From Hemileia vastatrix (lineage: Eukaryota > Basidiomycota > Pucciniomycetes > Pucciniales > Zaghouaniaceae), in assembly GCA_030280995.1 (NCBI GenBank), contig JASXTE010000013.1, forward strand, positions 17,099,001 to 17,163,000: DNA of 64,000 nucleotides, written 5' to 3'. The notes below the pieces were generated by a model, which was not told the DNA's origin, ran no database searches, and worked only from the letters and a program-made list of their open reading frames with translations. Position 1 is the first letter of the stretch. Each line of letters starts with the position of its first letter. Position numbers and translations under genes: made by a program. Shown here in pieces: positions 24,111 to 35,337 of this stretch.

Positions 24111-25385
24111 TCCACAATGAGGATAAACTATGGACCATTCTTTAATTTTGGATTTTGGTGATGCTGTGCATCTGTTTTGTTGGAAACCTTTTTGTTGTTA
24201 GAAGGTACCCATGGGTGGGGCTTCTAAATTTTATTTTGGCAAGTGTGGGGGTAACTGATGGACTGGCTTCTCTGTCAACAGTTACCCCAGATTGTCTGTT
24301 TCCAACCCCTTCTCTTAATTTGGTTGAATCCTATTATTAGTTTTTCTTCACAGGTTTAAGTCCTCTATGACTTTAAACTGGAAATCTTTTGGTCTTCAAG
24401 TGCCATACTCTTTATGCTTATTGGTTTTAGTTTATTGTGTTGGATGTTGTGTTTTTGTTAGAAGGTACCCAGGGGGGTCTTCTAGATTTTATTTTGGCAA
24501 GTGTGGGGGTAACTGATTAGCTGGCTGCTCTGTAGAGCAGTTACCCCATAATGTCTGCTCAAGTATTTTGTTTTTCCTATTTGAATCTAAGTTCTGGTTT
24601 TTATTATTCAGGTTTCAAGTCCACTATGACTTGAAACTGACTTACTGCCTTGGGACTGGCTTCTTCAGTCTATTTGGTTTGGTGGTGGATCACTGGTGGT
24701 CTCCCATAATTTTTACTTATTGGAGAGAGCCCACCCAGTGATAATTTCTTTGGACTGGATTTCTATGGAGCCTGAATTTTTCTTTTTCTTTTCTTTAATT
24801 TTTGTATCTATGGTTGTGTTAGATGGTAGTATTAGATTATTTTCTTTTTTCTCTTTTTTATTTTAATTTTTTATAGGGGTTATTAGGATATAAAAGCAGA
24901 AAAATCACAAAATAATATTTTAAGGTGTCACCACATCAGGGTCACCTGGATTTGGGCAAGCATTGATGGGTAAAGGCTCATCAATTGGCTGGCAAATTCT
25001 ATTTTCTTTCTTTTTCTTATTATTCTCTCAATTTCTATTTATTTCATCTTTATTTTTTATTTCAATTAATTTAAAAATTATTTAGCAGTGTATCCACATC
25101 AAGGTGCACTTGGATGTGGGAAAGGTATCAGGGGATCAGCTCATCAATTGGCTGGGGGATACCATTTGTAATTATCATTTATCTTATATTATTATTATTA
25201 TTGATTTCATTTTAATTTCTCAGCTCTCAAATTTTTTCTCTCTTTAGTATGTTTGTAGTTTAAATAAAAATAAAAATAAAATAAAATAAAATAAAATAAA
25301 AATAAAATAAATTTATATATGTATATCTGCCAATTATTATTTTTCTCTCTATTTAGTAAATTGTCAATTTCTTCATTATTATTTT
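24111..25385 (+). repeat. 3' untranslated hairpin region of element C
   Basis: Contains two H2 hairpins (stem GGGGTAACTG / CAGTTACCCC at 24,248-24,288 and 24,506-24,547), two H1 hairpins (about 24,356 and 24,610, the latter with a 9-bp stem TTTCAAGTC / GACTTGAAA), H3 at 24,691-24,740, H4 at about 24,928-24,955 and again at 25,094-25,119, then an A/T microsatellite at about 25,260-25,310. The order matches elements B and 1. The only open frames are short and unconvincing. Confidence 0.75.
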
Positions 25386-25527
25386 AATTTCATGAAGAAG
25401 AAGCCTCCAGTGGTTGGTCCAGATTATGGTGGCATTTTTGCTTTTTGTTAGGATTGAAGTAAGAGCTGTGTTCTTTGTGGTGTATGTGGCTAAAAAGAGT
25501 ATATGGATTGTAATGGTCAGGTACCGG
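25386..25527 (-). pseudogene. C-terminal part of the second antisense gene of element C, cut off by element 1
   Basis: Read on the minus strand from the CCGG target site, this piece stays open for about 46 codons (VPDHYNPYT ... QPLEASSS) and ends in TGA near 25,388. It continues the frame of the minus-strand exon that ends at 39,163 on the other side of element 1. It is therefore the displaced end of that gene. Confidence 0.6.
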
Positions 25528-27697
25528 TATGGTAAGGTAAACTCTTACAGTCGCCTTGCTGTAAGCAGAATCCGGAGGAGATGTGTGGATTTAGCTGAAA
25601 ACCCCGTCCTTCCAATATAAATAACAATATGGGAATTATAAATCACTAAGCTAACCAGTCTACTTGGATCTGATTGATAAAAATAATGAAACTCTGATAT
25701 GTTTAACGCTTATTGAGATTTAAAGAAAGTGGATGTTGAGAAAGAAATACTGAATACAACAATTAAGGTGTACCAGTGAAAGATCTGAAAAGATTGACTT
25801 TATGTTTTTATAATAATTTAAATTTTTATGAGACAGCAATAATCAAGTCCCAGTGATGAAGACCTTTCTAAAGATACCCTGTATGAAGTGTGATTTAAAT
25901 TGTTGAGTAATAAAAATGAGACCGTGGTGGTTAAGGATTAAGCTGTATGATGTATGATAATTGTAAGATGATGCTCAATTTCGAGTCTGAAAGGCTCTTA
26001 AGTATACCTAGTCACATGCCTAAGTCTCCCCTCCAGAGCTCAGCCAGAGCCCATCCGGAGCCCATCCGGAGCACGTACGGAGTCCGTCTGGACCTCAAGA
26101 CTCAATTAGAACCTTAAAACTATAATAAAAAAATCTAGAAAAATTACACATGATAGAGCCACTTCCCCTTTACATTCCCGTCTAATTCTCGTAGTCTGCG
26201 TAGCTCTAATCACCCCTTGAAAATTCATTAAAGTTAAGTAATTTCTAAAAACGTAAATATTTCTATAAATCTTTAAAATTCATTTAAAAATATAAGAAAA
26301 ATAGTAAAAATTCTGGGAAAATTTCACATGGTCCTTGAGTGACTCGACTTGATACTTATAAACTTTTCAGACTGTAAAAATAAGTTTTCTCCATAAAATA
26401 AATTGTTTTCGCGTAGGCATTTGCTTTTGACCAATTTCTTCATATTTAAAACTCAAATAAATTAAATAAAACCCTTTTATAAAAAATAATAGCACCAATC
26501 TTGCACACCGTAATAACTCCATTTACGTTGTGGTAGCCTAAAGTTTAGTACGGCATTTAAATATGTAAATGGAGTTATTACGGCGTGCAAGATTGGCGTT
26601 ATTATTTTTTATAAAAGGGTTTTATTTAATTTATTGGAGTTTAAAATATGAAGAAATTGGTCACGAGCGAATGCCTACACAAATACAATTTATTTTGCGG
26701 AGAAAACTTATTTTTACGGTCTGAAAAATTTATAAGTATCAAGTCAAGTAACTCAAGAACCTTGGGAAATTTTCCCAGAATTTTTACTATTTTTCTTATA
26801 TTTTTAAATGAATTTTAAAGTTTTATAGAAATATTTACGTTTTCAAAAATTACTTAACTTTGATGAATTTTCACGGGGTAATTAGAGCTGCGCAGACTAC
26901 GAAAATTAGTTTGGTATGTAAAGGGGAAGTAGCTCTATTATGTGTAATTTTTCTAGATTTTTTATTATAGTTTTAAGGCTCTAATTGAGTCCGGAAGTAC
27001 GGACGGACTCCGTTTCGACTCCGTACGGACTCCGTACAGACTCCGCTTTGACTCCGTATGGGCTCCGGATTGACTCTGGAAGAGCTCTGGAGGGGAAAAC
27101 TTAGGCACGTGACTAGGAATACTTAAGCGCTTCTCAAACTCGAAATTGAGAAGGGGGGACACATCATACAGCTTAATCATTAACTACCACGGTCTCATTT
27201 TTTATTACTCAACAAATTAAATAAGTTATAATACCCTTATAACATTTATTATTTTTACATAACATTTTAGAAATACAATTCAACAATTTAAATCACACTT
27301 CATACAGGGTATCTTTAGAAAGGTCTTCGTCGCTGGGGCTTGATTATTGCTGTCTCATAAGAATTCAAATTATTATAAAAACATAAAAGTCAATCTTTAC
27401 AGATCTTTCACTGGTACACCTTAATTGTTGTTATCAGTATCTCTTTATCAACAGCCACTTTCTTTAAATCTCAATAAGCGTTAATTATTTTGGAGTTTCA
27501 TTATTTTTATCAATCAGATTCAAGTAGATTGGTTAGCTTAGTGATTTAGAATTCCCATTTTGTTATTTTTATTGGAAGGACGGGGTTTTCAGCTAAATCC
27601 ACATATCTCCTCCGGATTCTGCTTACAGCAAGGCGACTGTAAGAGTTTACCTTACCATAACGTATTTAGGTGCCATACTAAACTTTAGGCTACCACA
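25528..27697 (-). repeat. 3' LTR of element 1, split by a solo LTR
   Basis: The LTR runs from 27,697 (TGTGGTAGCC on the minus strand) to 25,528 (CCATA end) but is interrupted after its first 34 bp by a 1,131-bp solo LTR plus a 4-bp duplication. Without these it is 1,035 bp, the same as the other LTR. Confidence 0.92.
26529..27659 (+). repeat. Solo LTR of the element 1 family, inverted, inside the 3' LTR
   Basis: Starts TGTGGTAGCCTAAAG and ends CTTACCATA on the plus strand, flanked by ACGT at 26,525-26,528 and 27,660-27,663. It is the reverse orientation of the host LTR, so 25.5-27.7 kb forms an inverted repeat of about 1 kb per arm with almost no spacer. An open frame of 71 codons on the minus strand (27,180-26,965) is LTR sequence, not a gene. 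Confidence 0.92.
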
Positions 27698-27714
27698 TCC
27701 TCCCTTCAATTGAG
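27698..27714 (-). promoter_or_regulatory. Polypurine tract of element 1
   Basis: Minus strand reads GAAGGGAGGA directly before the LTR start TGTGGTAG, the position expected for the plus-strand primer of reverse transcription. Confidence 0.75.
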
Positions 27715-27820
27715 AATGTCCCCATTCTTAAAACTTTGCATAAGTGATTGAGCACAATATTCATCTTTAACCTTCAACCACCATCTTCTTCAATCAACTT
27801 TCAAATTCATCTTCATCATT

Positions 27821-28517
27821 ATGTCTTTCAAAGAACTTGTCTCTCCATGTGAAATTTGCGCTCGCTACCAGGTACCTTGTTTAATGTCCAACCCTGATCT
27901 TCCTGGCAGAACCGCTTGCGACTTATGCCGTGTGAAAAAAATCAAATGTAGCCGGCCAATAGTTCCTTCTAAAACAAATGTATATTTAGGACCAGAAGCT
28001 CTCCCTGATCACACAACTTCTAAAAGGCGATCAAAAATTCCTGTCTTCTTAAAATGAATAAGATAAAAAACAACTTCAACATCAAAAGTTCAATCTTCAT
28101 CAGCGGATCACAGCCTAATTTTGCCTTCACAAGACCCTAATCCTATAACGCCAGTGCCCCCAACCAACTTTGCTGAGGCTATGTTTCCTGGCTCTAAATG
28201 TAAGACCCTATTATCTTACTAAAAAAAATTTTAATCAAAATTGACTAAACCTATAACTTAATAACATATTTGAACTTCTAGCTGTCAAAATAACCAACAC
28301 TGATGACATTGGCAAAGTGAAGACGGACTATATTAATCATTATCCAAATTTTCATTGCTATCTTTTTCTTGACTTTACGAATGAATTGAAACAAAAAATG
28401 CTGGCCTATTTTCAAGAAACTCCAGCTAATAACCATGAAGACCTCATGAAAAGAAGAATTTTAATGCAAAGCTTTGATAATGATGTTGAACAATTTCAAA
28501 GAAATTATCTTTTCTAA
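27821..28517 (+). pseudogene. Antisense Zn2Cys6-type gene of element 1, two premature stops
   Basis: Read opposite to gag-pol, starting 124 bp from the 3' LTR. Exon 1 (27,821-28,199) encodes a cysteine pattern C-x2-C-x6-C-x12-C-x2-C-x6-C (PCEICARYQVPC ... ACDLCRVKKIKC), the spacing of fungal Zn2Cys6 DNA-binding clusters. An 82-bp GT-AG intron (28,200-28,281) joins in phase to exon 2, which encodes the conserved YFQETPANNHEDLMKRR and FDNDVEQFQRNYLF blocks and ends with TAA at 28,515. The joined frame is 204 codons but carries TGA at 28,055 and TAA at 28,064. By analogy with the intact copy at 41,237-41,861 it once encoded a small DNA-binding protein. Its promoter may lie in the LTR read backward. 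Confidence 0.75.
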
Positions 28518-29089
28518 CAGTATAACTTGATAAAATTTTGTTTTTGCTTGGTCTTCTTTAACTTTAAAATAAATGTTGTTTTCTTTCTTCTCTGGCTTAA
28601 CATAACATAAAATAATATAAATCTTGTGATGATTCCACTACTGAGAGCAAGGTTTGAATCCCTTCAGACTCCCATATACCAGTCTTCCTTCTTGTCACAG
28701 CATTGAGAGAGTGGCTCTTCCTATGAGCCGAATACTCCTGATTCCAACCTCATAGGGCCCCCCACTGAGCCAAACTCTATGATTCCAATCTCGCCATAAG
28801 GTCCTCCAAGCTTCACACCAAAAAAGGCCTAACACTGAGGCACTAAAAATCATTCCCTAAAATCCAACTACCATCCTAACTTCTGATTCCTTCATCACAA
28901 TTTCAACCATTGCTAAATAGCAACCTATAAAATTCTTTTGCCAGGCTTCCAATAATAATAATATTATCTTTAGACCATGTTAAAGCGCCACAAATTTCAC
29001 CTAATTAACCATTATTCTTTCCTTAGCATCATCACCACCTAAAATTTTAACCTCCTAAAGCTTATCATCACCCAATTCCAGATATGATT
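28518..29089. other. Conserved non-coding segment 3' of the antisense gene
   Basis: No gene. Positions about 28,635-28,830 match 597-790 in element B, with short runs such as GCAAGGTTTGAATCCC in both. Function unknown. Confidence 0.55.
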
Positions 29090-29850
29090 TAATAAACAGT
29101 TTAGAGTCTTAGTGGACAGTGATAAATTAAAAGATTGAATTGAGTTATCCAAACAAGATTGACATTCCAGTTTAAAGTCTTGGTGGACCAAACATATAAT
29201 CGATTGCCAGTTTATGGTCTTGGTGGACCAAAGATTGTTTAAGTGCATGAATAACTTGAAATATTCCTAAGTAAGGCCTAGGCTTGACCAAAGATTGAAT
29301 AAACTTGATAATCCAGTTTAATGTCATAGTTGACCAAACATTTTATCGAAAAGTAATCCAGTATAAGGCCATAGTGGACCAATGAATGTTGAATTTTCCT
29401 GCAGATATTAATTTTCCAGTTTAAAGACATAGTGGACTAAAACAATGAATGAACTACCAGTTTAAAGTCATGGTGGACCAAACATTTGATCGATAAGAGA
29501 TACAGTTTAATATCATGGTGGACCCAACAGCTTGATAATAGTCCAGTTTAGGGTCTTGGTGGACTTAACAACTTTATAATAGTCCAGTTTAAGGTCTTGA
29601 TGGACCTAACATTTGATTGATAAAAAAAATAAAAAAATCCGTCTCCAAAAATATCCATAAAATCTTGAACATCCTTGAAATTCAGTTTAAAGTCTTGAAG
29701 GACTAATAGCTCCAATATAAAATCTTTAATGACAGTCTTGAAAATTAGCCAGTTTAAAGTCTTGGAGGACTAAAAGCTCCAAAATTTGTAAAAAAAACTT
29801 AAAGAACACCTTGAACAGTAGCCAGTTTAAAGTCTTGGAGGACTAACAGA
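29090..29850 (-). repeat. H1 hairpin array of element 1 (13 copies)
   Basis: Thirteen copies of a short hairpin read on the minus strand, each built as (stem)-6 nt-(stem) followed by TTTAAACTGG or a close variant. Stems include TGGTC/GACCA (near 29,220), AGGTC/GACCT (near 29,595) and AGTC/GACT (29,690, 29,760, 29,830). Spacing is irregular (30-75 bp) and not in one reading frame, so the unit is conserved as nucleic acid. Confidence 0.8.
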
Positions 29851-29989
29851 TGTCTTGAAGTAAAATACCTTAGGTATTGAGTTCCCCTAGACCCTGTTTC
29901 CTGTCTAAACTAAATGAATAAAACTAAAAAGAATGAAGACTGAAAAATAAAACTAAGAAATATAATAATAATTTTGATTTAATTAATTA

Positions 29990-30130
29990 ATTTTTATTAT
30001 TTTATTATTTTATTTTTATTTTTATTTTTTATTTTTATTTATTTTTTTATTTTTTATTTTTATTTTTATTTTTATTTTTATTTTTATTTTTATTTTTATT
30101 TTTATTTATTTTTATTTTTAATTTGTTTTT
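29990..30130. repeat. (TTTTTA)n microsatellite
   Basis: Long run of TTTTTA/TTTTA units at the same place in element 1 as the shorter tracts in elements B and C. Confidence 0.9.
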
Positions 30131-30239
30131 AATTTAAAATAAAAGATTTTAGAAAAGATAGTTTTGAAATAAAAGTTAAAATTTAATTTTTAAAGAAAGA
30201 TAAAAAAAGTAATAATAAAAAAATTTCAAAATAAAATTT

Positions 30240-31030
30240 TAAAAGATGCCCCCCGGCTATTTGATGAACCTTACCCTTGACATCATACCCACATCCAAGT
30301 GCAACTTGATGTGGTTACACAATTTGAGAAATTGAAAATAAAAGAAAATAAATGAAAGTTTTTAGAAGATAATTTTATAATGATAATCACTGGGTGGGCT
30401 CCCTCCAATTTATAAAAATGATTAGAGACCACCAGTGAGAATCACCTTTGCAGTAATTCATAATATATATTTAAAGGAAAGAAATCACAATCTAACATAA
30501 AAAAAATCAAAATCAAAAACTATAATAAAAATCTTGAATCCGGCGTTGAGAGCGGTGTCTCTTGATTTGTTCTAGCTTATAGTCTTAGTGGACTTCCTAT
30601 AATTAAAAGACAAAGCCAGGATTCAACTAGAAACAGGGAAAGTTTTGGAAACGAACATTATGGGGTAATTGTGTATAGAGAAGCCAGCCCATCAATTACC
30701 CCCACACTTGCCAATATTTAAATTAAGAAGGTTCCCTGGTGAACACTTCTTCCAATAAATTTTTAGAATTTTCCAACACTATCTTCACCCATATTTTAAG
30801 AATTTTAAATTTTGAAAATTTCAAAGAAGGTTTTCTTGCATTTCGTTAAGTTTCATCACAGTTTTGTTGCTCATATGCAGTGTAACGAAAGTAAAATATT
30901 TTGATAAAAAGAAGATAGTTTATCCTCGTTGCGGAGGTTAAAGAAATTTTATAAATGTCATAGTTTATCCTCATTGCGGAGGGATCCATAAAATTTTGTC
31001 AATATCATAGTTTATCCTCGTTGCGGAGGG
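30240..31030 (-). repeat. H4, H3, H2 and CCTC-type H1 hairpins of element 1
   Basis: H4 at 30,289-30,314 (near-perfect palindrome, CCACATCC ... GATGTGG). H3 at 30,388-30,437. H1 at about 30,580-30,606. H2 at 30,662-30,702 with a perfect 10-bp stem GGGGTAATTG / CAATTACCCC. Three further H1 copies with CCTC/GAGG stems lie at about 30,905, 30,960 and 31,008. This is the 3' untranslated region after pol. Confidence 0.75.
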
Positions 31031-31039
31031 AGACTTCGG

Positions 31040-34000
31040 CACTCCTGGTGCCTCTAGGATAGAACCATTTCACTTGATCAGCCGCTACCCTCTTCTTCAA
31101 TTCAACTCCATCCAACTCTTATAACACATATGAACCGCCGGAAACTTGCTTCTTGATTTTATACGGTCCTTTCCACCTATCTGCAAACATCTTTCCCCAC
31201 TGACTTTCCAAACTCCTATTATACACCAAGACCATATCTCCTGGGTTCAAAGGTTTCCTTAATCGATGTGCCAACCGCTCATCCCAATATCTAACTGATT
31301 GATTTCGGATCTTCATCATCCGCGAATATGCCTTTTCTTAATATTCTTCTTTCTTTTCTAGCTGCATCATTCTTGCACACAATAATTCATCAGTAGTTTT
31401 GAATGTGTCCCAGTCAACTCCAAGATATGATTCAGCTTCTAAATCAACCGGTAAAACTTCTTTCTGTCCAAAAACAAGTTCATGAGGTGAAAATCCGGTC
31501 GTCCTTTTGGCAGTTATTCGATCAGCAAATAAAAATAAAGGTAAATAGTGCCTCCACTTTTCGGCACTTGTCCCACAAATTTTAACTAAAGCATCCTTAA
31601 TAACTTGATTCCCTCTTTCGACCATGCCTTCAGCTTCAGGATAATATGGGGTTGCTACCCTAACCTTTGATCCAATTTTAGATACAGCCTCTCTAAACTC
31701 AGCCCCAAATTCAGGACCTCCATCTACCGTCATCAATTTCATCACTCCATATTGATACACACAATTATTTAACAAAAATTCTGCCACATTTTTGGCAGTC
31801 AAATTAATAAGAGGCGCTGCCTCTACCCAACCAGATAAGTTGTCTCTGGCTACAGTTAAATATTTATACCGTCCCTCTTTGATATGAACGGCATCCAAAC
31901 TGACTCTCCCAAAGAGTGTATTTTCTCCGGTAGCGCATCCAGGTTCTTTTGGCCTTAAATAACTTTGTCTTTGACATTCTTCGCATGACTGAACCCACTT
32001 TTTAACAGCCATCTTCATTCCAGGCCACCAAAATTGATCAGAAATTCTTTCAAACGTTTCTCCAACACCTCTATGCCCGAGATCTTTATGCAGTGATTTC
32101 AAAACTAATTCTTGCCCCTTCTGTTGAGTTATAACTACTTGAGGATTTGGATACCTTCTCCTCATTAAATGTCGACCAAATAGGTAAAACTTAGATGAAT
32201 TCCTCTTGATAGCCACCCATTCATCGTCTTCACAATCTTCTGGCCTCTCTAAAGTCAACAAATATTTGACTAACAAAAAATAAAAACCAGTCTGACCCCA
32301 GACTTCATCCTGAAAATCGATTAATATAACATCAATAGGGACTTCTCTATCACCAATATCACCTGCACATGAATGAGCCAATAAGCGTTGTCCCCTAAAT
32401 AAATCTTTAATCGAGCTATGTCAACATTTTTCTTCTGAACCTTTGGATCCTTCGTAAACCGTATTCAAAAATACCTCTTTCTCTTTATCCACCTTTTTAT
32501 TTAAATTCTCTAATTCTCCAACATATACACCATTCCTTAACTTACTACTATCCCACACTACCAATCCATCTTCCTCTACATACACCACATCTTCTTCTAC
32601 CTCCTTTCTACTGAATTTATCTACACCTTTTCCAACACCTTTATTAACATAAAAACTATTTTCCAGTTTATCCTCTTGGTGGAGGTCATCATCACCATAA
32701 TCTAAACACAATAATCCTGCCAGTTTAACCTCATGGGGGAGGTATGGAAAGTCTTCAGCTCCTTTAGTGCTGGCTTTGATAATAGGTATATCTTCATTGA
32801 ACTCTTCTGAGTCTGAATCTTCTTCAGTAGGTGGTCTCCTTGATAAACCATCTGGCATAGTAAAAGTCTTGCCAGGCTTATGAACTAAATCAAACGAAAA
32901 ATGTTTAATAAAAGCTACCCATCTCTTCATGGGTGCATTTGGTAAACTTGGGGAATTAATCATCTGGATTAACAATTTCGCATCCACTTGCAACTCAAAA
33001 TGTTTCCCCCACAAAATATGCTGAAGTTTCTTCAGTATTTTTGCCACACCACATAATTCCAATTTTGGTTGAGAATATCTTGATTGGACCTCAGTAAATA
33101 CTACAGATTCATAACTAACTGGCCTGATGTAACCAGCTTTATCCATCTGAGACAAAACTGCCCCAGCTGCAACCTGACTTGAATCAACTGCTAAATAAAT
33201 TCTGCCAGCATCTTTTCCATAATCCAACTTGTGCAGACTAAATCCTTCCCCACAACCTCCTTCAACTTCACAAACATCTTCTCACACTCTTCATCCCATT
33301 CCCAGTCTGCATCCTTTCTTGTTAACCGTCTCAATGGAGCTGCCAATGAAGAAAAGTCCTTAATAAACATTCTAACATATACGCAAACACCTAAAAACCC
33401 TCTGACTTTGGTCATATTCTTGGGTCTTGGCCAGGACTGAATTTTGTTAACTTTCTTCTTGGACATAATCCTACCCTCTCTAGATACCACATGGCCTAAT
33501 ATTTCTAAGCCTGGCACACAACATGAAAATTTTGAACCTGAAATAGTTAAACCAGCCTCTTCAATTTGAAACAAGATTCTTTCTAAAGTAATTTCAAACT
33601 CCCAAATGAATTTGCGTATCCCGGGATTCTCTTCCAACACCTGGTTATCATAGTCGGTTGTTGATCCCTTAATTCCTCCATCATCTATAAAGATTCCAGC
33701 ATATTGTGGAATTTCATCTTGAAGGATCCAAGCCATCTGAGCTTGATAAACTGCAACCGAATTTGTTGCTCCTTGAGGTAATCTTGTTAACTGTAAACAT
33801 CCTAGTGGTGTATCGAATGTAGTGAGAGGCCTTGAGTCCGGATGTAACTCTCTCTCATCATATCCACCCATAATATCTCCCAAACCATAACACACTCTCC
33901 CTGAAAACGCTTCAACAAACTCCTCAGCACTAGGCGGTATCCCAGCATCCTTTATTGTAACCCTATTTAATTCCCTAAGATCATGAACAACTCTAAGCTT

Positions 34001-34500
34001 GCCATTTGGTTTCTTGATACAAAATACCAGACTAGAATAACTTGATGTTGATTGCTCATACAGTCCAGTGCGTATCCGTTCTCTGACAACTTCAATATAG
34101 GCTTCTTTTAATTCATCCGGAATAGGAATCTGTTTCTGCTGCCACGGTTCATGACATACCACAGGAATCTTGTAAGGCTCCCCATAGGAATGCTTCAACA
34201 CACCCCTCTCCTCTTCTACAAAAGCAATGGCCTTCTCTCGCTTGACCATCACATCCAACAACAACTTCTTCTCTACCCAAGACAACCAAACATCAGGTCC
34301 AAAATTAACAACACCCAGTCTCTCAAAAAATTCAGGCGGATCCTTTACAAAGGGACTTTCATAAGGATCTCGTGATAACCTTGGTCTTCTCAAGGGTGGA
34401 TTTAATTCGGCAGGTAGCGGTTCATTAATAGGTCAAACTTTATTTGCTAATTTCTTATATTTGGCTGCGTCCACATCTAAATAAACTTGAGGTAAAACAT
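31040..34500 (-). pseudogene. pol of element 1: reverse transcriptase, RNase H, integrase
   Basis: The frame opens near 34,500. RT (34,393-33,191) has LPQGATNSVAVYQ and the FIDDGG catalytic loop (a YxDD variant). A one-base frameshift near 33,228 leads to RNase H (VDSSQVAAGAVLSQ ... TMPDGLSRRP). TGA at 32,421 precedes the integrase, with HHCC module (LHKDLGHRG ... CEECQRQS), DAVHIKEG, VDGGPEFG and EGMVERGNQ holding the D, D and E residues. TAA at 31,338 and TAA at 31,119 interrupt the C-terminal tail. Catalytic residues are all present; only these few lesions separate it from a coding pol. It encodes the enzymes for cDNA synthesis and integration. Confidence 0.9.
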
Positions 34501-34694
34501 TTACTTTTGTTTCGCCATTAAAAATTTCATCAAATGAATCTTCTTCATTGTCAGAATCGAAATAAGAAAAATTAGAAAAATATTTTATTTCATTTTTAAA
34601 TTTTACCCTTTTCTCCTTTCCCTAGTCTAATTTATAAACAGATTTTCCAACACCTTTGCTTCCCTTATCCAACAGTAAATCACCCGTAAAGAAA

Positions 34695-35085
34695 GTTGGA
34701 AGTTTAACCTCTTGCTGGAGGACCAGAATAAAATTTTCACATAAATTATTTTTTTGTGTTTTAATTATACTGAGATTTTTAATCGGGTTTTGATGTGATT
34801 TTTTCAGTTTACCCTCTTTCTGGAGGTCCGGAATAACATTTTCACATAAATTATTTTGTTATGTTTTAATTATACTGAGATTTTTAATCGGATTTTGATG
34901 TGATATTTGCAGTTTACCCTCTTGCTGGAGGTCCGGAATAACATTTTCACATAAATTATTTTTTTGTGTTTTAATTATACTGAGATTTTTAATTGGGTTT
35001 TGATGTGATATTTGCAGTTTACCCTCTTTCTGGAGGTCCGGAATAGAAGGAGATACTTGCAGTTTAACCTCTTGCTGGAGGTCAT
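34695..35085 (-). repeat. 105-bp tandem repeat with embedded H1 hairpins
   Basis: Between Gag-Pro and Pol a 105-bp unit is repeated about three and a half times (the same G lies at 34,772, 34,877 and 34,982). Each unit contains one H1 hairpin with CCTC/GAGG arms. The length is 35 codons, and a minus-strand frame (35,251-34,859) reads through it as DLQQEGKLQISHQ repeats. Whether this spacer is translated is unknown. Confidence 0.85.
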
Positions 35086-35337
35086 AAAACATACCCTTCC
35101 AATTTTTATCCAACCTAATTTGGCCCATTTTGCCTTTTTCACTATTTTTAAATTTAATAGAAAAACAGGGTAAATCCAATAAACATATAGAAAAGTCCAA
35201 AACGTATTTGCACTCCAAAGTAATATTAACAGAAAATAATTGAGAATTCACTTAAATTATCTACAAGTGAGCTGACCTATTGCAATCCAGGATCTCATCC
35301 TGAGGAGAGATTACAACATTAGAGTGATCAGCCCCAG

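Noticed and set aside
24155..24340. Plus-strand 61-codon frame after pol of element C
   Set aside because: Overlaps an H2 hairpin in the untranslated region; not conserved in element 1.
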